Assembly (NCBI RefSeq): GCF_000381065.1
Contig: NZ_KB905854.1
Location: 35,093 to 99,092, forward strand
Reading direction: 5' to 3'
From: Propionispira raffinosivorans DSM 20765
Lineage (GTDB): Bacteria > Bacillota > Negativicutes > Selenomonadales > Selenomonadaceae
DNA length: 64,000 bases
This document shows positions 26,840 to 37,582 of the stretch, one piece after another. How positions within the stretch are numbered: the stretch's first letter is position 1; each line of letters begins with the position of its first letter. A program made the position numbers and the translations under genes. Under the pieces are notes generated by a model. The model worked only from the letters and a program-made list of their open reading frames with translations. It made no database searches and was not told the origin of the DNA.

Positions 26840-27247
26840 ATGAGTTTATATAAAATCACTAAAGGAACGGCTCTGGAAAAACAAGTAGATTCTTACATGA
26901 AAGCGGAAGCACATGGCGTGATGCTCTATTATGCACTCAGTCGTTTAGCTAAAGAACAAGGCCTCAACGATCTAGCCGAAACGCTTATAACGATTGCCAA
27001 CGATGAAGCCCGTCATGCTGGTTTATATGCAGTATTAAATGGAGAAGTTCCACAGGATATTTTTGCTATGCTGGCGCAGGTTCAAAAAGCCGAAGAAGCT
27101 GGCGCTGTCCAAATTGCCAAAATTGCTGCAACAGCGCGTACACTTGGCTTAGATGCAGCCGCTGCTGAAATTGATGCCGGCGCAAAAGATGAAGAACGTC
27201 ATGGGGTGATTTTAGCGAAAATCCTTAAAGACTATGCTAAAGCTTAA
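26840..27247 (+). CDS. Rubrerythrin-type ferritin-like diiron protein
   Basis: 135-aa four-helix bundle. Iron ligands expected of the family are in place: Glu23 (AEAHG), Glu56 and His59 (DEARH), Glu85/86 (AEEAG), Glu118/119 and His121 (DEERH). It lacks the rubredoxin domain of classical rubrerythrin, so an external electron donor is needed for peroxide reduction. Such proteins protect anaerobes from hydrogen peroxide. GAAGGAGA site before ATG. Closed by a strong terminator. Possibly co-transcribed with the PAS-like gene. Confidence 0.85.
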   Translation: MSLYKITKGTALEKQVDSYMKAEAHGVMLYYALSRLAKEQGLNDLAETLITIANDEARHAGLYAVLNGEVPQDIFAMLAQVQKAEEAGAVQIAKIAATARTLGLDAAAAEIDAGAKDEERHGVILAKILKDYAKA

Positions 27248-27261
27248 AAAATGATCATGAC

Positions 27262-27314
27262 AAAAAAGCCTTATAGAAATTGCAATAACTCAATTTCTAT
27301 AAGGCTTTTTTGCG
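27262..27314 (+). terminator. Terminator after rubrerythrin
   Basis: AAAAAAGCCTTATAGAAATT pairs with AATTTCTATAAGGCTTTTTT, about 20 bp, small loop; also usable from the minus side. Confidence 0.92.
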
Positions 27315-27370
27315 TTTTGCAGGTGAATTACGACTTTTCTTTAATAATCCTAAAAGTATTGTTATGGCTG

Positions 27371-28562
27371 TTAGGATTTATTAATATGGGTCAGCTTTAC
27401 TTGAAGTATCCTCCGACCGCATCATCAACTCGGTCTCGGCTTAACCGATCGTCACGCAGTGCTTGCAGCATGCCATTATAAGCAGCGATTTCATGATCGT
27501 ATTCATGGCAGACCAGCACGATATCCGCTCCGGCATGGCTGCCCGCACACCAAGTTCATCAAAAGAATAAAGTTTTGCTACAGCGCCCATTTCCATATCA
27601 TCCGTGATAATCAAACCATTGAAACGCAGCTGTTGACGCAAAATATCCTGCATAATAGCATGCGAGAGACTCGTTGGATTTTCGGCATCGAGAGCCGGAT
27701 ATTTTAAATGTGAAACCATGATAAAAAAATCACTATTATCTATAGAATTGATAATGAACCTAAATGGTGTGATATCTTCTTTTTCCAACTTATCACGTGT
27801 CACCATAATCTCTGAAGACATCAAATGCGAATCCACTTTCGATTTGCCGATACCCGGAAAATGTTTCAGACTAAACAACAGCTGATCGGCCTGATAAGCT
27901 CCAGCCGCCGCGACAAATTTTGCAGCCTGCTGCGGATCTTTACTGTACGAACGGCCATGTGACAATCCTAGATCGGCATCCGGTGCAAAATTCACATTGA
28001 TACCTAATGCCTTGATTTCAGCTGCTGTCTTGTGAGCATAATCAGCCACGGCTTGTTCATCTCCAGATTGTCCCAACTTTTCAGCTTCCGGTGCCACGGT
28101 CAAATACTGTAACATACGGACAACCTGACCGCCTTCTTCGTCAACAGCAATAAAAAGCGGCAAATCTTCCGCCTGTTTGGCTTCTTTCTGCAAATCAGCA
28201 GTAAGTTTCTGCACTTGCTGGGGTGTGTCCATGTTCCAATCGAATAAAATGATACCACCTATATTGTACTTATTCAAACTATAGCGTAAATTATCATCGA
28301 CATTCTGTCCCTGTATGCCAATCATAAGCATCTGCCCAATTTTCTGACCGTCTGACATTTTACTGAGAACGCCTTCGACCTGCTCATCAATCGTCAGCTG
28401 TTTAACCGCCTTCACCGTGGCTGGCTTAGCAGTCTCTTCTACAATTCCAAACTGAACCGCTAAATTATGCCCCTGACTGCTATTCGCCGCAAAATGGCCA
28501 AAAACGATCGCTAAAATGAGCATTCCCAGACCACCAATAACAATGATTTTTTTCTTATTCAT
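27371..28562 (-). pseudogene. GH3 beta-N-acetylhexosaminidase (NagZ-like), two frameshifts at the 3' end
   Basis: N-terminal membrane anchor/signal (residues ~5-25), then a GH3 barrel with GGIILFDWN, FIAVDEEGGQVVRM, KHFPGIGKSKVDSH and the nucleophile region ITDDMEMGAV: peptidoglycan or N-acetylglucosaminide hydrolase. The reading frame is lost at GVRAAM (about 27532); restoring one base gives AGADIVLVCHEYDHEI and ALRDDRLSRDRVDDAVG, the expected family ending. A second missing base near 27410 is needed to reach RILQVKLT and a stop at 27371. As sequenced, a 373-aa product with a wrong tail would end at 27441. Confidence 0.75.
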
Positions 28563-28640
28563 AATAGTATTGCCCTTGCCTTATCCGATACCATCAGTAT
28601 CACTACGTCTATAAAAACATTTCGTCAGAAAAAGCATATA

Positions 28641-28787
28641 TATATAGAACGCATTAAAGAAATTCCATCAAGTCTATCAGTCTGCCAGGAATGGGGTATA
28701 GGGCATCGTTTGCTTCCTATGTAACGCCACTCAGCCCTATGCCCCATTTTGACGATTGCCATAAAATGTTTAATGCGTTCTATATAG
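28641..28787 (-). repeat. MITE-like structured repeat, copy B
   Basis: Best-preserved copy, reversed relative to copy A. Ends are inverted repeats TATATAGAACGCATTAAA (28641-28658) and its complement (28770-28787). Inside, GGGGTATAGGGC and GCCCTATGCCCC form the hairpin stem around the conserved loop. It sits in the 342-base gap upstream of the GH3 gene; the rest of the gap has a 9-bp inverted repeat ATGTCAATA...TATTGACAT (about 28846-28887) and no gene. Confidence 0.8.
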
Positions 28788-28904
28788 TATCCCTGACGAA
28801 ATTGCAAGATCAGATAATTTATGACTAAAAAAAGGGTGTAGCTATATGTCAATACAGCGATGTTTGCACCGGATATTGCTTATTGACATATTACTAATGA
28901 ATTT

Positions 28905-30455
28905 AAACTTCGCACATGAAAAATATACTGTGAGCCTTGAAAAATCAATATAAATCGGCCAGTAGATTCCAATATCATGAAGATTTTGGCAGACTTTCAG
29001 CCCATAAGGATGGTAGTTCCTGTAGAAATGAATCCAGCATCAGTTGGACGGCTTGCTCACTTAGCAAGCAATTTTTCTGAATCAATTCGGCAAATTGTAG
29101 TAGTACAAGATGGAGTGCCTCCAGAAACTGTAAATCTGGTAATTCATCAATAGTCAGATAGAAGAGTTCGCCAATACTGCGCAAATCTTGGTTCTCCCGC
29201 TGTTCTACAGCCAGCAACATATATCGGGTAAACACCACAGCTACATGTGCGGTCATGGCGTCGTAGAAAATCGAACGGCAGTCCTTACTGAGATGCAGAT
29301 AAGATTTGCAGATCTTGAAGAAAACCTCAATGCCCCAGCGTCGCCCATATAGGCTGATGACTTCTTCTTCGCCAAGGGACATGTCGGTCGTAACCAGTAC
29401 CAGATAGTCTTTACGCCGATTGCGGTTATGCACATAGACGAAGCGGACAGGAATGCCTTGCCGTCCTTAACGGCTCCCGCTTCTACGGAAAGCAGATATT
29501 TAGCACGGCCGCGGCGTTTCGTATTTTGCTGGTAAATTGCTTTAACATCCTGCATCTTGCTGGTTTTCTTTGCCATAGCGATGACGTCAAAACCAATATC
29601 CTTTATGGCTGTTAATGAAGCTGGAGCGCAGAAACATTTGTCAAATAAGACATGCTGCGCAGAAATGCCAGCAGCCTTTGTTTCTTTGAGCAGCTTTAGG
29701 ACAACATCCGTTGCTTTCAGCTGTGCCAGCTTGCGTTGCCTACCTCCGTTGGTACGTGGATCCACTTTAGTCGAAGCTTCATTGATCCGATTTTTCTGAT
29801 TCGCCGTAGACAAAAGGCAATGGCTGACCGGCAGGAAGGTATTGCCATCTGACCATCCGAGAGTGAGCATACGGAAGCCGAAGGTGTAAAGACCATGTGC
29901 ATGGTCGAATACCTTCGCCAACAGCTCGACCTTTTTCGAACGAGACCGGCTAAAAATAGAGTCATCGATGATAAGTACATTGCGTCTCTTCTCGTCAGTC
30001 AATGGCTCAATAGAGTGTCGGATGATACTGGAATTCAGCAGTGTAGTGAACTTGCGCATTCGTATGGCAGGAATTCATGAAACGGTAGAACGTATCCTTG
30101 CCGAATGGCAGCGTGTCCGGATAGAGATTCATCTGCATATAGAGAGACTTGTGCTGGAATACGATGCTGACGGCCAGCAGGAAAATCTGCATAGCTGGAA
30201 TTCCCATGATTTTGTTGGCATTGGCGGTGTGCAAGATTTTGGCAATACGATACTGCTGAAAAAATCGCATTGATTTTGCCGAAAGGCATTTCGTCTGATG
30301 GTTGTCTTGTGTTATACTTTTCATAGCATGAGCCTCCATTTGTATGGTTTTATTTCGCAATTTTATTATACAAAATGGTTGTGGTTCATGCTATTTTTAT
30401 TGTCATAAATATTGAATTTTCAAGGCTCATAGGCGATTATTTATCTGCGAAGTTT
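28905..30455 (-). mobile_element. IS4-family insertion sequence, degraded full-length copy 2
   Basis: About 1.55 kb. Imperfect terminal inverted repeats: left AAACTTCGCA...GTGAGCCTTGAAAAATCAAT, right the complement around ATTGAATTTTCAAGGCTCA...TGCGAAGTTT. It contains one broken transposase gene and about 90% identity to copy 1 by eye. No clear target duplication was seen. On its right it abuts an ISL3-family fragment, which it probably interrupted. Confidence 0.82.
28975..30324 (-). pseudogene. IS4-family transposase, frameshifted
   Basis: Three minus-strand frames make up one transposase: N-terminus from ATG 30324 (MKSITQDNHQTKCL), middle 30059-29253 and C-terminus 29433-28975. The C-terminal part contains the IS4 YREK signature, Y-x2-R-x3-E-x6-K, in YGRRWGIEVFFKICK. 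Frame breaks lie near 30050 and 29440, and a 21-base stretch present in copy 1 (YRYQGKM region) is deleted near 29560. GGAGG precedes the ATG. Inactive as sequenced. Confidence 0.82.
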
Positions 30456-30636
30456 GAGTAATAAAGGAAGATGTTTTATTTTTTGAAGGCGATAATCATT
30501 GACTGTTTGCGTCTGCTGCCCGCAGGACGGGCATATGTGGAGTTTATGAGACGACCGTCAGTGAATTTTGCGTAACATTTATAATAGAAAGTTCTTCTAA
30601 GTCTAAGAAAAGTGTAGTCAACTTAGTATCGAGCAT
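30456..30636 (-). pseudogene. ISL3-family transposase N-terminal fragment
   Basis: From ATG 30636 (minus): MLDTKLTTLFLDLEELSI, then after a frame change HICPSCGQQTQTVNDYRLQK and IKHLPL, the N-terminal zinc-finger region typical of ISL3 transposases. It stops abruptly at the IS4 end (30455), so the IS4 element landed in it or a deletion joined them. Confidence 0.6.
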
Positions 30637-30712
30637 AAATGATAACCCCTTTCGGTTAGTGTTGTGATAATTTTAATTGTAAATGAGTTATTCACTTTAT
30701 GTTCTCTTTTTA

Positions 30713-30773
30713 TGCAAAAAAATATGTTGGAATAAGCAATTTGTTTTTTGCTTACCCCAACATTTATTATAGA
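30713..30773 (-). terminator. Terminator of the minus-strand PTS IIA gene
   Basis: On the minus strand AATGTTGG...TAAGCAA pairs with TTGCTTA...CCAACAT, followed by ATTTTTTT. The remaining spacer up to 30834 shows nothing else. Confidence 0.8.
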
Positions 30774-30834
30774 ACCTCAAATATGCGAGGCTATTAGTTA
30801 TGTCTAAATTATATCTGGTGTATTTTTATTTTTA

Positions 30835-31155
30835 TTATTTTGCTCTGATTTGTGTATAGAGGTTAATGATTTCAGATGTCATTTCTTTCATAACCATGCC
30901 AGTCATCACATAATCCTGGGCATGCGCGATTAAAACATTGAAAGGGTCTTTTAATGTGCCATCGGCTTCTTTTTTTAGAAGTTCTTCGGTTTGAAGGCGA
31001 TGTGCCTTCATAAGATGTTCATCGGCTTCTTTAACCACTTCTTCTGCTTCACCAAAGTCTCCTTTTCGAGCGAGTTTTAAAGCTTTTGTCAGCGCGGCTC
31101 TGCCATCACCGGCAAGTGATATAATAGAAAAAGCTGTTTCTTCTGTAGTAGACAT
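30835..31155 (-). CDS. PTS lactose/cellobiose-family IIA component
   Basis: 106 aa, trimeric helical IIA protein that relays phosphate from HPr to IIB. The phosphorylated His78 with Gln80 and Asp81 stands in IAHAQDYVM, as in LacF and ChbA. Start ATG 31155 has AAGGAGAA upstream; the frame extends 44 residues further into the preceding gene without a site. Co-oriented with the isomerase gene 88 bases upstream. No IIB or IIC lies next to it; its partners may be the IIB at 35289 or proteins elsewhere. Confidence 0.87.
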   Translation of the reverse strand: MSTTEETAFSIISLAGDGRAALTKALKLARKGDFGEAEEVVKEADEHLMKAHRLQTEELLKKEADGTLKDPFNVLIAHAQDYVMTGMVMKEMTSEIINLYTQIRAK

Positions 31156-31243
31156 AATGATTTCTCCTTTATTTCTTTTATTTATGAAAAAGCAGTGCTG
31201 TACTGAATAAAAGCTAGCAATGCTTTTTTCAATAGACAGTAAG

Positions 31244-32131
31244 TTAGTTACTGAGAAGTTCCTGTTCGATTCTTTCACGTGTGTCAATGGCTTGTCTGGC
31301 TATTTTTTCAGGATAACCAAATAATGAAACACAGGCAATTGATTCTCCCCCAACTTTGAATTTTCGTTGGGAAAATTTCATTTCACGTAACTTTTCAAAC
31401 AGGCAATTGAAGTCCACTTCTCCTTCACCAAGACCTAAATGTTGATGGATGGTTGCATCGACTCCAGGTGGATTAAGAATATAACGGCAATCCAGTGTGT
31501 GATTCATGGTATCGGCAAAGAGTACATGTGACAGATCGTTGCCGGCATAATCAAGCATTCCATTTATATTACCTTTTCCCTGATCGTAGAAAAACGTATG
31601 AGCTGCACAGTATAAATACTTTAAATTTTCACTGCGAAATGATTTTACTAAATCAGCAGTTTCATTATTGTTTTCACAAAAATCATAAGGATGTGACTGG
31701 ATTTCGATGCGAATGCCTTCACGTTCAATAATAGGAAGTAGTTCTTCCATGGAACGATACCACATGCCTTCACAAATCTCTGGCTGGTGAGGGTCCCCAG
31801 AAAGTTCAGTGTTGATTACGGGTACATTCATATCGACGGCAATTTCAATCATACGCTTCCAATTTTTAACAGCAAACTGTCTTTGTTCTTCAGTAGGCCC
31901 AGACCATCGATATACAACAATAAATGAAGAGATTTCCACTCCAGTTTCCTTTAAAGCTTTTTGATATTCGCTTTGGCATTCGCGACTAAATTTAGGATGC
32001 TTGTAAAAAGGATTAATACGCGGATGGGGCGATTGCTCAATGAATTTATATCCCCATTCAGAGACTTTATGTACCATATCGGTTATGCTCATTTGTTTTG
32101 ATAAAACATCGACATCAAATGCGATTTTCAT
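31244..32131 (-). CDS. Sugar phosphate isomerase/epimerase family TIM-barrel protein
   Basis: 295 aa of the xylose-isomerase/AP-endonuclease-2 fold. Putative metal ligands: Glu in INTELSGDPH near 110, Glu/His in IRIEIQSHPYD near 146, His in YCAAHTFFYD near 182 and Glu in LGLGEGEVDF near 237. Probably interconverts a keto-sugar or sugar phosphate. First gene of a two-gene minus-strand unit with a PTS IIA, so the substrate is probably a PTS sugar or its product. The 300-base AT-rich region upstream (32132-32431) contains its promoter and no gene. Confidence 0.78.
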   Translation of the reverse strand: MKIAFDVDVLSKQMSITDMVHKVSEWGYKFIEQSPHPRINPFYKHPKFSRECQSEYQKALKETGVEISSFIVVYRWSGPTEEQRQFAVKNWKRMIEIAVDMNVPVINTELSGDPHQPEICEGMWYRSMEELLPIIEREGIRIEIQSHPYDFCENNNETADLVKSFRSENLKYLYCAAHTFFYDQGKGNINGMLDYAGNDLSHVLFADTMNHTLDCRYILNPPGVDATIHQHLGLGEGEVDFNCLFEKLREMKFSQRKFKVGGESIACVSLFGYPEKIARQAIDTRERIEQELLSN

Positions 32132-32431
32132 AAAAATTCCTCCTTATTAAACTTTTTGAATGATTATATTATGGTTATATTATGATCTATTTTTGATTAC
32201 TTATTGATATTAAAATACCATTTAACAAAGCTTTTGTCAATATATTTTTCTCTATTATGCATAATTTTTAGAATAAACTGAATTGTGAATAATGTACTAC
32301 GTTATAAACTGGTTGAATGAGGTTAAATAATTTTTAAGAAGCATAACTTTTCTTTATTAAAAAGGTTGATTTATTCAAGGTGAATCTTTTACAATAAGAT
32401 ATGGGCACTGGATTGAAAAAGGAGGCGCAAC

Positions 32432-32725
32432 ATGCGAAAAAAAGAGTGGGATGATGATTTTGTTAAAACAGATACATCAATGGCGGATCGGCAATCAATA
32501 CGCATGCGGCGAACTTGTTATATTATTGCGATAGGATCTTTATTTTATGCACTGTGGAAGAACGATATACCAGTTGTTTTTTTGTCTGTTTCTTTTTTGC
32601 TAATCGAGGCAGCAGCGATGCTCGCTGAACTGCAAAATAAAAGAGTAGCCGCTTTGAGCAAATTTTTGCGTGCTTTTGGGCTTACTTTATTTGTTGGTTC
32701 TGTTTTGCTTTTAATTTTTAGGTGA
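32432..32725 (+). CDS. Small three-helix membrane protein, unknown function
   Basis: 97 aa: charged N-terminal tail (MRKKEWDDDFVKTD), then three hydrophobic segments at about 28-43, 48-64 and 78-96. GGAGGCG site before ATG. 40 bases before thpR and probably co-transcribed. Not recognised; resembles small uncharacterised Firmicute membrane proteins. Confidence 0.6.
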   Translation: MRKKEWDDDFVKTDTSMADRQSIRMRRTCYIIAIGSLFYALWKNDIPVVFLSVSFLLIEAAAMLAELQNKRVAALSKFLRAFGLTLFVGSVLLLIFR

Positions 32726-32765
32726 AATTATTTTTAATGAAAGAAATATAAAGGTAAGGTGTGGC

Positions 32766-33332
32766 ATGAGATTATTTATTGCAATTGATTTTCCTGAAGA
32801 TTTGAAAAAAAAATTATATACAACGGCGAAAAAACTTAAAGTGAAGGCGAGACAGGGAAATTTTACGTATTTTGATAATTTACATTTTACGTTAGTTTTT
32901 ATTGGGGAGGTTAATCCAGGGAAAATAGTTAGAATTAAAAAAGCCATGGATCAAGTTTCGGTAAATCCCTTTACTATTTCTTTTCAGCGATTAGATCATT
33001 TGAAAAAACATGGAGGTGATATTTATTGGATTGGTATGCGTGAACTACAGGACGTGCGGGTTTTACCAGAATTGTATAACCAGCTTTGTGAATTTTTGGA
33101 TGAAGCTGGATGCAGCATTGAAAAACGTAAATTGAAACCACACTTAACCTTGGGACGTAATGTGACGATGCTCGATAGTTTTGACATTGCAAAGTTTGCT
33201 ACTCATATTCCAAAAATGCAAATGATGGTTGATCAAGTCAGTCTAATAAAGTCAGAACAAATTGCGGGGAAATTAGTCTATACCAAACTTTATTCTTCTG
33301 TCTTACCAAAACATAAGTTAGTGGAAAGCTGA
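32766..33332 (+). CDS. thpR: RNA 2',3'-cyclic phosphodiesterase (LigT/ThpR)
   Basis: 188-aa 2H phosphoesterase with both catalytic motifs: HFTL at residues 40-43 and HLTL at 126-129, and the usual opening MRLFIAIDFP. It opens 2',3'-cyclic phosphates on RNA ends. Normal length. Follows the small membrane gene. Confidence 0.9.
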   Translation: MRLFIAIDFPEDLKKKLYTTAKKLKVKARQGNFTYFDNLHFTLVFIGEVNPGKIVRIKKAMDQVSVNPFTISFQRLDHLKKHGGDIYWIGMRELQDVRVLPELYNQLCEFLDEAGCSIEKRKLKPHLTLGRNVTMLDSFDIAKFATHIPKMQMMVDQVSLIKSEQIAGKLVYTKLYSSVLPKHKLVES

Positions 33333-33486
33333 TTTTTGAATGTTGAGGAAATTTAAAATATGGTTGGTTGAGTTGGATATAATTGACGATTATGGTAAAA
33401 GTGGTTTTTTCCATAAAAACACAGTGGTGTGTAATATTGTTTCAGGCTACCTGCTCTTTTTTGCTAAATCATGAAACGGTATTCCA

Positions 33487-33520
33487 AAAGGTGTTCAATC
33501 TATTGAACGCCTTTTTTTGT
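33487..33520 (+). terminator. Terminator upstream of the GH1 gene
   Basis: AAAGGTGTTCAAT pairs with ATTGAACGCCTTT (one G-U), two-base loop, followed by seven T. It closes the thpR unit across a 240-base gap with no gene. Confidence 0.88.
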
Positions 33521-33572
33521 TATGTTATAGTTTAAATATCTTAAGAAATAAATTAATGCGCGCTGAAGTGAT

Positions 33573-35018
33573 ATGATTATGGAAATGATAGAGATGCCAA
33601 AAAACTTTCTTTGGGGTTGTGCTTCGGCAGCTTATCAGGTTGAAGGAGCTTACCAGGAAGATGGTAAAGGATTAACAAATTGGGATCAATTTGTTCGTAT
33701 TAAAGATAAGACTTTTAAAGATACAACGGGAGATGTAGCAGTAGATCATTATCACCGTTACAAAGAAGATATTGCTTTAATGGCAGAGTTAGGTCTGAAA
33801 ACATATCGTTTTTCCGTATCTTGGGCACGAATTTTCCCGGAAGGAAGGGGAGCTGTCAATGAAAAGGGGTTGCAATTTTATGAAAATTTAGTTGACGAAT
33901 GTTTAAAATATGGTATTGAACCAATGGTAACCTTATACCATTGGGATATTCCGGCAGCGCTTGACACAGCCTATGGTGGTTGGGAAGATCGCCAGATTGT
34001 TGATGATTATGCAGCCTATGCAAAATGTTTGTTTAAGCGTCTTGGCCGAAAGGTTAAATATTGGATTACATTTAATGAACAAAATATTTTTACAACTTTT
34101 GGCTGGTTGTTAGCCGCACATCCGCCAGGTAAATTCGATGCACAAAAAATGTTTTATCAAGTGAATCATCATGTTAATATGGCCCATGCGAAAGCAGTCT
34201 TAGCCTTTAAACAAATTGTGCCCGATGGTAAGATCGGTGCTAGTTTTGCTTTTTCGCCGAGTTATGCTTTTGACTGCGATCCGAAAAATGTAATAGCTAA
34301 GATTAATTTTGATGAAATGAATAGTTTTTGGTGGATGGATATTTATGCTTATGGCCGTTATCCAGCATTTACTTGGAATTATTTAGATAAAAAAGGGCTG
34401 GTTCCAGAAATGGAAGCGGATGATAAAACTATACTTTTGGCAGCAGCGGCAAAACTTGATTTTATGGGAATCAATTATTATCAATCTATTGTTTGTGAAT
34501 ATAATCCGCTGCACGGGGGTGTTGATCCCTATGGGACGATGAATACGGCCGGTAAAAAGGGGACAACGGAAATTAAAGGTGTACCAGGGTTATATAAAAA
34601 TCCACCGAATCCGTATCTTATGACAACGGATTGGGACTGGACGATTGATGCTAGTGGTTTGCGATATGCCTGCCGTGAAGTCACCAGCCGTTATCATTTG
34701 CCAATTGTTATTTCGGAAAATGGCTTAGGGGCATTTGATATACTGGAAGATGGTAAAATTCATGATGGCTATCGAATCGATTATTTGCGCGAACATGTTT
34801 TGGCGTTGGAGGAAGCAGTGCAGGATGGTTGTGATATTATTTCTTATTGTGTCTGGTCTTTTACCGATTTGCTCAGTTGGTTAAATGGGTATCAAAAACG
34901 GTATGGTCTTGTGTACGTCGATCGAGAAGAACCAGAAGGTTCAAGTATGAATCGTTATAAAAAAGATAGCTTTTACTGGTATAAAAAGGTGATTTCTTCG
35001 AATGGAAAACATTTATGA
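33573..35018 (+). CDS. GH1 6-phospho-beta-glucosidase (paralog 1)
   Basis: 481-aa retaining glycosidase: N-terminal FLWGCASAAYQVEGAY, acid/base Glu in TFNEQN near 168, nucleophile in ISENGLG near 380, and the C-terminal DSFYWYKKVI tail typical of the phospho-glycosidase branch. It would hydrolyse PTS-imported cellobiose-6-phosphate or aryl-beta-glucoside phosphates in the cytoplasm. The true start may be ATG 33594 (MPKNF); the first ATG has a weak site. Followed directly by what remains of the PTS IIC gene. Confidence 0.87.
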   Translation: MIMEMIEMPKNFLWGCASAAYQVEGAYQEDGKGLTNWDQFVRIKDKTFKDTTGDVAVDHYHRYKEDIALMAELGLKTYRFSVSWARIFPEGRGAVNEKGLQFYENLVDECLKYGIEPMVTLYHWDIPAALDTAYGGWEDRQIVDDYAAYAKCLFKRLGRKVKYWITFNEQNIFTTFGWLLAAHPPGKFDAQKMFYQVNHHVNMAHAKAVLAFKQIVPDGKIGASFAFSPSYAFDCDPKNVIAKINFDEMNSFWWMDIYAYGRYPAFTWNYLDKKGLVPEMEADDKTILLAAAAKLDFMGINYYQSIVCEYNPLHGGVDPYGTMNTAGKKGTTEIKGVPGLYKNPPNPYLMTTDWDWTIDASGLRYACREVTSRYHLPIVISENGLGAFDILEDGKIHDGYRIDYLREHVLALEEAVQDGCDIISYCVWSFTDLLSWLNGYQKRYGLVYVDREEPEGSSMNRYKKDSFYWYKKVISSNGKHL

Positions 35019-35024
35019 TGAGCG

Positions 35025-35252
35025 GTAGCATTGAATCAAGTAGCGGGTTCTACATTTGGAATTTTAGCAATTTTATGTGTACGAGGAATTTGCTATAAAT
35101 ACTGTCAGGCAGAAGGCTGTGATGCGCGAACGGTGTATCACCGCTATTTATTGTAAGTTTATATAAAAATACAATATAATATTTATTTTAAAGAAGAATT
35201 GGACGCAGTAGAAGAAAAAGGAATTGAGACAACAAATACAGAACATTCTTAA
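35025..35252 (+). pseudogene. PTS cellobiose-type IIC remnant (large internal deletion)
   Basis: One frame runs through this gap, broken by a stop near 35154. Its first part, VAGSTFGILAILCVRGICYK followed by AEGCDARTV, resembles the second-helix region of cellobiose IIC permeases. Its last part, YFKEELDAVEEKGIETTN, resembles their acidic C-terminal tail. About 400 residues between them are gone. The order GH1 - (IIC) - IIB - IIA makes a IIC expected here. The family match is from memory of the sequence pattern, so moderate confidence. Confidence 0.5.
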
Positions 35253-35288
35253 TCAATAGATAAATACATTATGCGAGGAGAATTTATT

Positions 35289-35588
35289 ATGAAGAAAATT
35301 GTCTTATTATGTGCATCGGGCATGTCCACTAGTATGCTGGTTAAAACGATGGAAGAAGCAGCAGCGCAGATGCAGTATGAATGTCAGATTTCAGCATACC
35401 CAACCTCAGAAGCTATCAAACAGGCGAGCGATGCGGATCTTATTTTACTTGGACCACAAGTCCGTTTTGCTTTAAATAAAATCAAGGCACAATGTCCAGG
35501 TGTTCTGGTTGAGGCAATTGATATGCGTATGTATGGACGGATGGATGGCAAGGGTGTTGTTGAATTTGCCAAGAGCAAAATCGGTTAA
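35289..35588 (+). CDS. PTS lactose/cellobiose-family IIB component
   Basis: 99 aa with the phosphorylated Cys8 in LLCASGMSTSMLV, the IIB-cellobiose P-loop, and LILLGPQVRF near 57. It passes phosphate from IIA to the sugar bound by IIC. Start ATG 35289 is directly behind GAGGAGA; an upstream ATG at 35271 overlaps that site. Next gene is a IIA. Its natural permease neighbour is deleted, so it would need a IIC encoded elsewhere. Confidence 0.9.
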   Translation: MKKIVLLCASGMSTSMLVKTMEEAAAQMQYECQISAYPTSEAIKQASDADLILLGPQVRFALNKIKAQCPGVLVEAIDMRMYGRMDGKGVVEFAKSKIG

Positions 35589-35629
35589 TTAGTTTAGTAG
35601 ATCAAGGAAAATGTAGGGGGAAATACAGG

Positions 35630-37419
<1,790 letters not shown>

Positions 37420-37429
37420 GATTAGAGTT

Positions 37430-37471
37430 TAAATGTCTTTGGATTTTATGAGTCCAAAGACATTTTTTTAT
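37430..37471 (+). terminator. Terminator after the second GH1 gene
   Basis: AATGTCTTTGGA pairs with TCCAAAGACATT, followed by TTTTTT. Confidence 0.9.
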
Positions 37472-37582
37472 AGGATAATTTTCTTATTTTTCAGTAAATG
37501 CGCACTATAGGACGGGTGGAAATGTTATAATAAATATAGTTTTATGGATTGATGATAAAAACAAAGGAGTGTATTTCAATAA

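Noticed and set aside
31156..31287. 44-residue N-terminal extension of PTS IIA
   Set aside because: It overlaps the upstream isomerase gene, lacks a ribosome site and is not part of the family; ATG 31155 has a strong site.
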